In this document: positions 14,659 through 19,871 of the stretch, piece by piece
Position numbering within the stretch: the stretch's first letter is position 1
How the letters are laid out: the number at the start of each line of letters is the position of its first letter
From: JBAWWY01 sp037144355
GTDB lineage: Bacteria; Bacillota; Clostridia; Peptostreptococcales; Anaerovoracaceae
Assembly (NCBI GenBank): GCA_037144355.1
Contig: JBAWWY010000030.1
Coordinates: 1-19,871, forward strand
Length of the DNA stretch: 19,871 nucleotides
Direction of reading: 5' to 3'
Made by a program: the position numbers and the translations under genes
Notes under the pieces: model-generated
What the model saw: the letters and a program-made list of their open reading frames with translations, nothing else
Database searches by the model: none
What the model was told of the DNA's origin: nothing

Positions 14659-15930
14659 TTATTTCATTACGCTCAAAAGAGCTTTTTTATCCAGAGCTTT
14701 TTTATATTCAGATTCCATTTCCATCATTCCCATATAATAGTCGTATTTATCCGCCAGCTTGATAAATTCATCTGGGTCGAAACATTCAGGCCCTAGAACG
14801 CCTTTGCCCTGCCACTTGCCTCTTGCCAACAATTCCATTGCTATAATAGGGTTATACGCGGTTTGTGCGACAACGCATCCAGAACCAATCCTTTTCATTT
14901 CCTCTTCATTGTCGGTAGTCTGATAGATGAATATTATCCTTTCCATGCCGTCTTTTTTTCCTATTACCTGAGTGCCGACACAACATTTCCCCTTGATCTT
15001 AGCTGCCACATCTACTGGATTTGGAGCCACCATGCTAACAATATCCCTAGGTGAGAAATCGGTTCCCCTGATTTTCGATTCCTTGTCATCCAGCCCAAGG
15101 GCTTTTAGATTCTTCAGCATGGCAATAAAGTCGGCTCCAAGCCCATATTTGAAGCTCATTTTCTTTGCCACGTCCCCCATGTATCTTGGAAGCATGACCA
15201 TTTCCTCATGTTCCACATTTACCAGCTCTTGCTCCCCTATCCCATCTGGGAATGTGAATAATTCCGGTTCTGAGAATGGTTCAACAGTATAGATGCCCTT
15301 CTCCTTTTCCCATTTGTACGGAGGATTCAAGCATTCATCAATGGTGGTCCAGATAGAAAATCCAAAGGTTATGTCATATCCTTCAGCAACCAGATTGCCC
15401 CCATCTTTTATATTGATTTCATCGATTTCGTCAAAGTAGTGTTTCTGGGCATATCTCGCAAATACATTCACAGCGCCTGGATCAATTCCAATACCAACTA
15501 GCGCAAGCAAACCATTTTTTTCCCAATCTTCGTGTTTTGCAAACTGATAATCTCCCATTTTAATATTCGTCTTATGATATGGGTCGGTCGGATGAGGTAC
15601 GGCAAGGCTCAATGCCATGTCCATATAATGTATCCCGCATTCAAATGCAACGTCGAAAAGATTTTCATTAACACTTGGAGCGCATGCATTGAACAGCATG
15701 TCAACGTGATACTTTTCTATCAAAGCTTTCACTTCATCCTTGTTCCTTGCATCAACTTCTTCAGGAACAAATCTTTTATCCCCAATCTTCTCTGAAACTT
15801 CCTTTGCTCTTGCAAGCGGTTTATTTGCTAGCACCATCAATTCAAGCCATTCTACATTGGGATCTCGCTGGCTTGCTATCACAGCTGCGGCTTCTCCAAC
15901 TCCTCCGGTTCCTACCATCAATATCTTCAT
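14659..15930 (-). CDS. Saccharopine dehydrogenase family oxidoreductase
   Basis: A 423-aa NAD(P)-dependent enzyme. The Rossmann fold opens with MKILMVGTGGVGEAAAV (glycine motif 7-12). The N-terminal domain continues through FNACAPSVNENLFDVAFECGIHYMDMA, a typical saccharopine dehydrogenase NADP domain, and the catalytic and C-terminal parts appear complete. Relatives include lysine-pathway saccharopine reductases and carboxynorspermidine dehydrogenase of the alternative polyamine route. Its gene diverges from spermidine synthase speE, which favours a polyamine or lysine-derived substrate. No carboxynorspermidine decarboxylase (nspC) is nearby, so that pathway is not established. GGAGG lies 7 nt before the ATG. 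zupT follows after 20 bases. Confidence 0.88.
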   Translation of the reverse strand: MKILMVGTGGVGEAAAVIASQRDPNVEWLELMVLANKPLARAKEVSEKIGDKRFVPEEVDARNKDEVKALIEKYHVDMLFNACAPSVNENLFDVAFECGIHYMDMALSLAVPHPTDPYHKTNIKMGDYQFAKHEDWEKNGLLALVGIGIDPGAVNVFARYAQKHYFDEIDEINIKDGGNLVAEGYDITFGFSIWTTIDECLNPPYKWEKEKGIYTVEPFSEPELFTFPDGIGEQELVNVEHEEMVMLPRYMGDVAKKMSFKYGLGADFIAMLKNLKALGLDDKESKIRGTDFSPRDIVSMVAPNPVDVAAKIKGKCCVGTQVIGKKDGMERIIFIYQTTDNEEEMKRIGSGCVVAQTAYNPIIAMELLARGKWQGKGVLGPECFDPDEFIKLADKYDYYMGMMEMESEYKKALDKKALLSVMK

Positions 15931-16073
15931 ACATTTCCCTCCAATTCAGCAATGCCAATAACTAAATACACTTTATATTTTCTCGCGTTTTATAATTTAA
16001 GTGTGATTATTCTCTTTTATCTTACTATGATAACATTTTTTTGCTAATAATTCACTTAACGCGAAAGTATTGC

Positions 16074-16102
16074 TTGATACAATTTTTATATCGTGTTAGT
16101 AT
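16074..16102 (+). promoter_or_regulatory. Promoter of speE
   Basis: TTGATA (16074-16079), 17-base spacer, TAGTAT (16097-16102) with an upstream TGT extension. Start site about 16109, a 28-base leader. Confidence 0.65.
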
Positions 16103-16136
16103 GCTCTTTTATTCAAAAATATTGGAGGAATGATAT

Positions 16137-16967
16137 ATGGAACTTTGGGTTACGGAACAACAAAACAATGATGTAAACTTTACCTGCAGGGTAAAGAAGA
16201 CTTTATATTCAGGAAAATCTGATTTTCAAGATATCGCAGTACTTGAAACAGCATATTTTGGTAAGATGCTTATCTTGGACGGTGTTATTCAGACAACCAC
16301 TTTTGACGAATATATCTACCATGAAATGATAGTCCATGTGCCCATGTTCACCCACCCATCTCCAAAACGCATTTTAGTTATCGGCGGTGGCGACGGAGGA
16401 AGTATCAGGGAAATATCCAAGCATAAAAGTGTGGAAAATATAAAGTGGATAGATATTGATGGAAAGGTAATAGAGATTTGCAAGGAATATCTGCCGGAAT
16501 GGAATGCTGTCAACGACGAAAATCCACTTGTTGAACTTAAAATTGAAGATGGAATCAAACACATGCGTGAGTCCCATGGTGTTTATGATGTTATAATTGT
16601 TGATTGTTCAGACCCCGTTGGCCCTGGAGAGCAGCTTTTTACCTATGAATTCTACAAGGATATTTATGGAGCTTTAAAAGAAGATGGCCTTTTTGTCCAG
16701 CAGACTGAATCTCCCTTTTACCATCGTGATCTTATCAAGGGAATTCAAGAGGACGTAGGTTCCCTATATCCAATTTGTCGTCTCTATACAGCAAATATCC
16801 CCACCTATCCAAGCGGATTGCATTGCTTCACCATCGGCTCCAAAAAATACGATCCGATGACGCCTGCTCCTGACAGGGTGCCTGACTTTGAGACAAGATG
16901 CTATTCTACAGAAATTCATGGAGCAAGCTTCATCCTTCCAAAATACGTTAAGGAATTGGTCCTTTAA
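16137..16967 (+). CDS. speE: Polyamine aminopropyltransferase (spermidine synthase)
   Basis: A 276-aa cytoplasmic enzyme that transfers the aminopropyl group of decarboxylated S-adenosylmethionine to a diamine, normally putrescine, to make spermidine. It has the N-terminal beta domain (WVTEQQ, LILDGVIQTTTFDEYIYHEM) and the methyltransferase-like fold with GGGDGG at 83-88, the acidic DID at 105-108 and the catalytic-loop motif DCSDPVGPG at 156-164. Length is typical for short bacterial SpeE. GGAGG lies 8 nt before the ATG. speD and putrescine-forming genes are not in this window. The divergent neighbour is a saccharopine-dehydrogenase-like enzyme. A strong terminator follows. Confidence 0.97.
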   Translation: MELWVTEQQNNDVNFTCRVKKTLYSGKSDFQDIAVLETAYFGKMLILDGVIQTTTFDEYIYHEMIVHVPMFTHPSPKRILVIGGGDGGSIREISKHKSVENIKWIDIDGKVIEICKEYLPEWNAVNDENPLVELKIEDGIKHMRESHGVYDVIIVDCSDPVGPGEQLFTYEFYKDIYGALKEDGLFVQQTESPFYHRDLIKGIQEDVGSLYPICRLYTANIPTYPSGLHCFTIGSKKYDPMTPAPDRVPDFETRCYSTEIHGASFILPKYVKELVL

Positions 16968-16974
16968 CAAATAA

Positions 16975-17039
16975 AAACCCACCTTTGCAATTATTAGTAT
17001 AAATTTAAATACTAATTTGATTTTGGTGGGTTTGTTTTA
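16975..17039. terminator. Long bidirectional terminator after speE
   Basis: Outer stem AAACCCACC / GGTGGGTTT (16975-16983 and 17025-17033) and an inner stem TTAGTAT / ATACTAA within the loop. TTTGTTTTA follows on the plus strand and TTTTTATTTG on the minus strand. It separates speE from the convergent DUF134 gene. Confidence 0.8.
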
Positions 17040-17086
17040 TCATGTTTCCTTCAAATAGCACATTACCGATAATTATCTACTATCTA

Positions 17087-17590
17087 CTATTTGTGGCCAC
17101 CGCAGCATCCGCCGCCTTCTGCATTATGTTCGTGTTTTTCGTGGCTTCCAGCTCCCCCGCAGGCGTGCCTCTGGCCGTCAACCAACTTAGTCTTGTTCAT
17201 GCTTCCGCATTTTGGGCAGGCGAGTTCATATCCATGTCTTCCGCCTTCAGAACAAGGTTCAACTTCCCAGGTTTCGCCACAGTCCAGACATTCAAATACT
17301 CTGTTTTTCATTTGATAATTACCTCCTCCAATGTGAATTGTTTGACCCTCTACCAGAGCCGTCGCTATTTTTCTTCGTGCAGCAATCAGAATCCTTTGAA
17401 ATGTGGGCCTTGTAAGTCCCATTTCCATTGCACAGGTTTTCTGATCATGCCCTTCCATATCCTTCAGCCTTATTGCCTCAATCTCTTCCATCCCAAGCCG
17501 CATCACTTCGTGGTGATCCGTTTGGTCGGATATGAATTTGTAGCAGTTAGGGAATTCATCTATTTTTCCACAACAACGTTTTCTAGGCAT
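17087..17590 (-). CDS. UPF0251/DUF134 DNA-binding protein with metal-binding C-terminus
   Basis: A 167-aa protein. Residues 1-85 form the DUF134 domain: MPRKRCCGKI start, the conserved LGMEEIEAIRLKD, then a sigma-like helix-turn-helix DQKTCAMEMGLTRPTFQRIL. A rubredoxin-like zinc ribbon follows (C101, C104, C125, C128), and then a 26-residue His/Cys/Gly tail (H142, C144, H150, H153, H155, C162, C163, H166) likely to bind metal. Family members are often beside dinitrogenase-cofactor-type (NifX/NifB-like) genes, but none is present here. GAGGAG lies 5 nt before the ATG. A perfect palindrome covers its predicted transcription start, suggesting autoregulation by metal or iron-sulfur status (inference). 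Confidence 0.93.
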   Translation of the reverse strand: MPRKRCCGKIDEFPNCYKFISDQTDHHEVMRLGMEEIEAIRLKDMEGHDQKTCAMEMGLTRPTFQRILIAARRKIATALVEGQTIHIGGGNYQMKNRVFECLDCGETWEVEPCSEGGRHGYELACPKCGSMNKTKLVDGQRHACGGAGSHEKHEHNAEGGGCCGGHK

Positions 17591-17603
17591 AAGTTCTCCT
17601 CAT

Positions 17604-17619
17604 TTGAGCATATGCTCAA
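17604..17619. promoter_or_regulatory. Operator palindrome of the DUF134 gene
   Basis: Perfect 16-base palindrome TTGAGCATATGCTCAA spanning about +1 to +14 of the DUF134 transcript and ending 13 bases before its start codon. The natural candidate ligand is the DUF134 protein itself. Confidence 0.7.
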
Positions 17620-17623
17620 TTCG

Positions 17624-17652
17624 ATAATACACTATTACTTCCCAAATATCAA
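17624..17652 (-). promoter_or_regulatory. Promoter of the DUF134 gene
   Basis: Minus-strand TTGATA (17647-17652), 17-base spacer ending TG, TATTAT (17624-17629). Confidence 0.75.
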
Positions 17653-17679
17653 CTTTTATATAAATATATTTTATCTTGC

Positions 17680-17707
17680 TTGACATTGGTGGTATTTGGT
17701 CTATAAT
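17680..17707 (+). promoter_or_regulatory. Promoter of the hsmRA-like operon
   Basis: TTGACA (17680-17685), 16-base spacer, TATAAT (17702-17707). Both hexamers match the sigma-A consensus exactly. Confidence 0.88.
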
Positions 17708-17727
17708 AGTTTGCATGCGAACTATTA
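17704..17727. promoter_or_regulatory. MarR (HsmR-like) operator
   Basis: Near-perfect 24-base palindrome: TAATAGTT arm, centre TGCATGCG, arm AACTATTA, with one mismatched pair in the centre. It begins inside the -10 box and covers the transcription start of the MarR gene, as expected for an autorepressor. Confidence 0.8.
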
Positions 17728-17770
17728 TTCTATGTGAGTCGCAAAATTTATAATTATATTGGAGGAACAT

Positions 17771-18214
17771 ATGAACGATAGATTTCAATCATTCGAAATA
17801 GCAATGTTGATAAAGGAAATCAACTCATCAATGACACGTATTATTGGCGCTGAATTTCAGGAACGTGGATTGACGCACCAGCAGATAATGATAATTAAGC
17901 TTATCGCCCACAATAAGGAAATAAACATTTCTGAATTGTGCAATGAAATGTCTCTAACAAAGGGCACAGTTTCGGGAATTGTCAAGAGGATGGAAATAGC
18001 CGGATATGTGGAGAAGAAAAAGCATATGGAAGATAAAAGAAATACCTATCTGGTATTTTCCGAGAAAGGATTACTTTTTGCCAAGGAATTTAGAGAAACG
18101 ATAAATGATAGCTTCCAAAATATATTCAAGAATTTTTCTCCCGAAGAAATGGAGAAGACAAAAGAAGATTTAATAGAACTTAGAAACAAAATCAAGGAGG
18201 AAAATAAAATATGA
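17771..18214 (+). CDS. hsmR: MarR family regulator, HsmR-like
   Basis: A 147-aa MarR protein: N-terminal dimerisation helices, then the winged helix with ISELCNEMSLTKGTVSGIVKRMEIAGYV (recognition region about 52-80) and the wing DKRNTYLVFSEKG. The C-terminal dimer helix is complete. An in-frame TTG at 17759 coincides with the Shine-Dalgarno, so the ATG at 17771 (GGAGG, 5 nt spacing) is chosen. Its stop codon overlaps the start of the hsmA-like gene (ATGA). A MarR gene coupled to a TIGR03987-type membrane protein matches the HsmR-HsmA heme-sensing operon described in Clostridioides difficile. That heme is the ligand here is inferred from gene order, not from identified residues. Confidence 0.85.
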   Translation: MNDRFQSFEIAMLIKEINSSMTRIIGAEFQERGLTHQQIMIIKLIAHNKEINISELCNEMSLTKGTVSGIVKRMEIAGYVEKKKHMEDKRNTYLVFSEKGLLFAKEFRETINDSFQNIFKNFSPEEMEKTKEDLIELRNKIKEENKI

Positions 18215-18606
18215 GTAAAATATTAATATTTGCAACAATAACAATTTCATTGGCACTGGTATTCTATACTATTGGAGTCTGGTCGGAAAGAAAAGCAGGC
18301 ACTCTTAAGAAGTGGCACCTTGGAGCATTCTGGCTGGGACTGATTTGCGATACCACTGGCACTCTTACCATGGCAGTAATCGCAAGTTCCAAAACTGTGA
18401 ATATTTCCATGTTTTCTGCATCACTTCATGGCTTGACAGGAGTTCTTGCCATAGTCCTAATGATATTCCATGCCGTGTGGGCGACTATTGTACTAATCAA
18501 GAACGATGATGTAACAAAGCAAAAGTTCCATAGGTTCAGTGTAACAGTCTGGTCCATCTGGCTGGTTCCTTATTTTATCGGGATGATTATTGGGATGACC
18601 CAATAA
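18211..18606 (+). CDS. hsmA: HsmA family (TIGR03987) membrane protein
   Basis: A 131-aa integral membrane protein with four predicted helices (about 5-24, 38-58, 70-94 and 107-128). Histidines sit near or in helices (KKWHLGAFW, SLHGLTGV, IFHAVWA, KFHRFSVTVW), plausible heme ligands. The sequence pattern TIGVWSERKAGTLKKWHLGAFWLGL fits the TIGR03987/HsmA family. In C. difficile the homologue sequesters heme at the membrane and reduces heme and oxidative toxicity under control of HsmR. It is translationally coupled to the upstream MarR gene. It ends 8 bases before the convergent flavodoxin gene, with no visible terminator between. Confidence 0.87.
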   Translation: MSKILIFATITISLALVFYTIGVWSERKAGTLKKWHLGAFWLGLICDTTGTLTMAVIASSKTVNISMFSASLHGLTGVLAIVLMIFHAVWATIVLIKNDDVTKQKFHRFSVTVWSIWLVPYFIGMIIGMTQ

Positions 18607-18614
18607 CAACCTTC

Positions 18615-19106
18615 TCATTCCGATTTGTTTATAGCGGCCGAGAGTTTTGAAATGTTTTCCGGCATTTTCCTCATTGGCGCTCTGCCATCCTGCGCTGCAG
18701 ATTTTTCCATTATTCCAATAAGAACTTTGTGTGGGAAGTTTAATCTTTCTTTGACTATTTCTCCGCCAAAACATTCTATGTTTTTAGCCTTTTCCAATAA
18801 TTCTCCTGGTAAATTATTCTTCAAAGTTTGATCCATATTTTCCGGTGACCCGCAACAAATAAACAAGCTGGTATTTTTGCCAGTCAGCAAATCTAAATTG
18901 GCTGTGCAGAATGTCTTAATTTTCTTCTGAACCTGACCCATATGTATGGAACAGCCTATGACAATATTGTCAAAGTCATCAAGTTTTGGGACTCTATCCG
19001 TGGCGATATCCACTAAAACTACATCTCCCTGGATCTCTTCCGCTAGCTGTTTCCCACACTCCCTGGCATATCCGTAGGTGCTGGCATATATAATTATTGT
19101 TTTCAT
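18615..19106 (-). CDS. Flavodoxin-domain protein, HemG-like (PF12724 type)
   Basis: A 163-aa flavodoxin fold. The FMN phosphate loop is at the N-terminus (MKTIIIYASTYGYARECGKQ), the second flavin loop resembles HemG (DNIVIGCSIHMGQVQKKI), and a third strand carries FICCGSPENMDQ. The closest well-known family is the flavodoxin group containing menaquinone-dependent protoporphyrinogen oxidase HemG, although many members have other redox roles. An in-frame GTG at 19130 would add 8 codons overlapping the ribosome binding site. The ATG at 19106 has GAGGAGG 6 nt upstream and gives a clean start. It begins 1 base after the stop of the MarR gene, so they form one operon. It converges on the hsmA-like gene. 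Confidence 0.88.
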   Translation of the reverse strand: MKTIIIYASTYGYARECGKQLAEEIQGDVVLVDIATDRVPKLDDFDNIVIGCSIHMGQVQKKIKTFCTANLDLLTGKNTSLFICCGSPENMDQTLKNNLPGELLEKAKNIECFGGEIVKERLNFPHKVLIGIMEKSAAQDGRAPMRKMPENISKLSAAINKSE

Positions 19107-19107
19107 T

Positions 19108-19590
19108 TTAAGCCTCCTCTCCACTTTCACTTCTCCTGGCTTCCATTTCTGCCAGATTCGACATCATTTTCTGTAATACAGCTCTTGCATTGGACATCTC
19201 TTCCTTGTCAATTCCGTTGAATAATTCCTGGGTGAATATGGCAGCTTTATCTTGAGTTATTTCTGCAAGCTTTTCATTTTCACTTGTAAGCTTAAGCCTT
19301 GTAACTCTGGCATCCTTTTTATCCTTTTCTAGAACCAGAAAACCCTTTTGTTCAAGCTTCAATGCAACTTGTTTTATATTTTGATGTGAGCTTCCCATCT
19401 CTTTTGCCACTTCTTTTATAGTTGGAGCTTTTTCAAAAGAATTACCTAAGACAACAGTCAAAAACCATTGTTTTGATGTAATGTCAAAGTCCTGCAAATC
19501 TCTCCCCAGCAATGTATCCATTCTGTTTGCTACTATCATTACAGATCCAAACACAAATTTCTGGTCTTTCATCCAATCAAGCTTTATCAA
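19108..19590 (-). CDS. MarR family regulator of the flavodoxin operon
   Basis: A 160-aa MarR-type winged helix protein. The helix-turn-helix is around APTIKEVAKEMGSSHQNIKQ, followed by ALKLEQKGFLVLEKDKKDARVTRLKLT as recognition helix and wing. The C-terminal helix is long and charged. A GTG at 19614 is an in-frame alternative, but GGAGG lies 7 nt before the TTG at 19590, which I take as the start. The flavodoxin gene follows after 1 base. GGTAA/TTACC repeats cover its promoter and probably serve as its operator. It is not a duplicate of the HsmR-like protein: length and helix sequences differ. Confidence 0.88.
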   Translation of the reverse strand: MIKLDWMKDQKFVFGSVMIVANRMDTLLGRDLQDFDITSKQWFLTVVLGNSFEKAPTIKEVAKEMGSSHQNIKQVALKLEQKGFLVLEKDKKDARVTRLKLTSENEKLAEITQDKAAIFTQELFNGIDKEEMSNARAVLQKMMSNLAEMEARRSESGEEA

Positions 19591-19614
19591 AGTTAAATCC
19601 TCCAAATAGATCAC

Positions 19615-19652
19615 GGTAACTTATTACCTTTATTATATAATATATTACCTTT
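19615..19652. promoter_or_regulatory. Repeat operator of the MarR-flavodoxin operon
   Basis: The sequence TATTACCTTT occurs twice (19622-19631 and 19643-19652), exactly 21 bases or two helical turns apart. The first copy is also half of an inverted repeat GGTAA-N4-TTACC (19615-19628). Together they span the -10 box and the start region. Confidence 0.6.
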
Positions 19653-19667
19653 GTGCTATTGTGTCAA
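19639..19667 (-). promoter_or_regulatory. Promoter of the MarR-flavodoxin operon
   Basis: Minus-strand TTGACA (19662-19667), 17-base spacer, TATATT (19639-19644). One TTACC repeat lies in the spacer and -10, the other just downstream of the start site. Confidence 0.75.
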
Positions 19668-19734
19668 CAATTGCTTTAAAGAATTTATTCACTGTTTTTT
19701 GGGCTTTCTTTGAGTTTGTATTAAGTCTAATCAA

Positions 19735-19763
19735 TTGCTATTTAAGAGTTTGAAGAGTATAAT
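19735..19763 (+). promoter_or_regulatory. Promoter of the HAD phosphatase gene
   Basis: TTGCTA (19735-19740), 17-base spacer, TATAAT (19758-19763). Start site about 19770. Confidence 0.65.
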
Positions 19764-19807
19764 TAATTGATTGATTGCAGCAATTTGTTTTGAAAGGAAT
19801 AGTTTCA

Positions 19808-19871
19808 ATGATTAAACTCTGTGTCTTTGATTTAGACGGCACCCTGATAGATTCTATAAAAGATCTGGCAA
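19808..19871 (+). CDS. HAD family phosphatase, N-terminal fragment (Gph-like)
   Basis: The gene runs off the window; only 21 residues are visible. They contain HAD motif I, DLDGTLIDS, with the nucleophile and acid-base aspartates, in the context CVFDLDGTLIDSIKDL typical of phosphoglycolate phosphatase-like and beta-phosphoglucomutase-like enzymes. AAAGGA lies 9 nt before the ATG. The exact substrate class cannot be decided without the cap domain. Confidence 0.88.
   Translation, partial: MIKLCVFDLDGTLIDSIKDLA

Noticed and set aside
15983..16064. Partial inverted relation between TCGCGT...TTAAGTG (15983-16003) and CACTTAACGCGA (16053-16064) in the speE intergenic region.
   Set aside because: The two copies match only if one is split by a 7-8 base AT-rich insertion, so the symmetry is imperfect and may be chance in an AT-rich spacer.
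17042..17683. 213-codon plus-strand open frame opposite the DUF134 gene.
   Set aside because: It is the antisense shadow of a clear DUF134 gene and starts within the terminator region without a good Shine-Dalgarno.

Overview
The window is AT-rich and gene-dense. Genes have strong GGAGG-type ribosome binding sites, several TTG starts, and clean TTGACA/TATAAT promoters. Together with the gene content (YtrA-type GntR regulator, UPF0251 protein, stalk domains of the copper amine oxidase N-terminal type, CmpB-family membrane protein, HsmRA pair) this points to a low-GC anaerobic Firmicute of class Clostridia. I cannot name the genus. No rRNA, tRNA, CRISPR array, insertion sequence or prophage gene is visible, and no intergenic gap exceeds about 250 bases. 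It reads as ordinary chromosome with many small regulated modules.

Layout. (1) 74-3147, minus strand: a five-gene operon with a YtrA-like GntR repressor, an ABC ATPase, an ABC-2 permease, a DUF6326 protein and a DUF4386 protein. A perfect CTAGTGTA-N12-TACACTAG palindrome overlaps its -10 box. (2) 3212-5228, minus strand: an unrecognised 138-aa protein, lipoate-protein ligase LplA, and a dual-CDGSH iron-sulfur protein whose leader carries a CopY/BlaI-like operator. (3) 5248-6881, minus strand: a secreted protein with a stalk domain, a ComEC-like metallo-beta-lactamase domain and an Ada-like cysteine domain. Its leader contains an intrinsic terminator and a possible 15-codon mini-ORF. (4) 6923-7933, plus strand: a CmpB-family membrane protein and a GIY-YIG endonuclease-like protein. 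(5) 7959-9012, minus strand: a YbjQ protein and two small membrane proteins. (6) 9075-12484: an ECF S-component-like membrane protein (plus) converging on a large secreted beta-propeller protein (minus). (7) 12457-13807, plus strand: a small membrane protein and an EamA exporter. (8) 13826-16102: a ZIP metal transporter and a saccharopine-dehydrogenase-family protein (minus) divergent from spermidine synthase speE (plus). (9) 16975-17652, minus strand: a UPF0251/DUF134 regulator with a metal-binding tail. (10) 17680-18606, plus strand: a MarR regulator and 4-TM membrane protein matching the HsmR/HsmA heme-sensing pair. (11) 18615-19667, minus strand: a second MarR regulator and a HemG-like flavodoxin. 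(12) From 19735, plus strand: the first residues of a HAD phosphatase.

How the genes work together. Many modules are a sensor-regulator next to its own operator and one or two effectors: the YtrA-like ABC operon, HsmRA, MarR-flavodoxin and DUF134. Metal, heme and redox handling recurs (CDGSH protein, YbjQ, ZIP transporter, DUF134 metal tail, HsmRA, HemG-like flavodoxin). SpeE and the saccharopine-dehydrogenase-like enzyme share a divergent promoter region, which suggests a polyamine-related role for the latter. The least explained elements are the attenuator-like leader at 6731-6859, the operator in the CDGSH leader, the two uncharacterised membrane proteins in the first operon, and the MarR-flavodoxin module that faces hsmRA.
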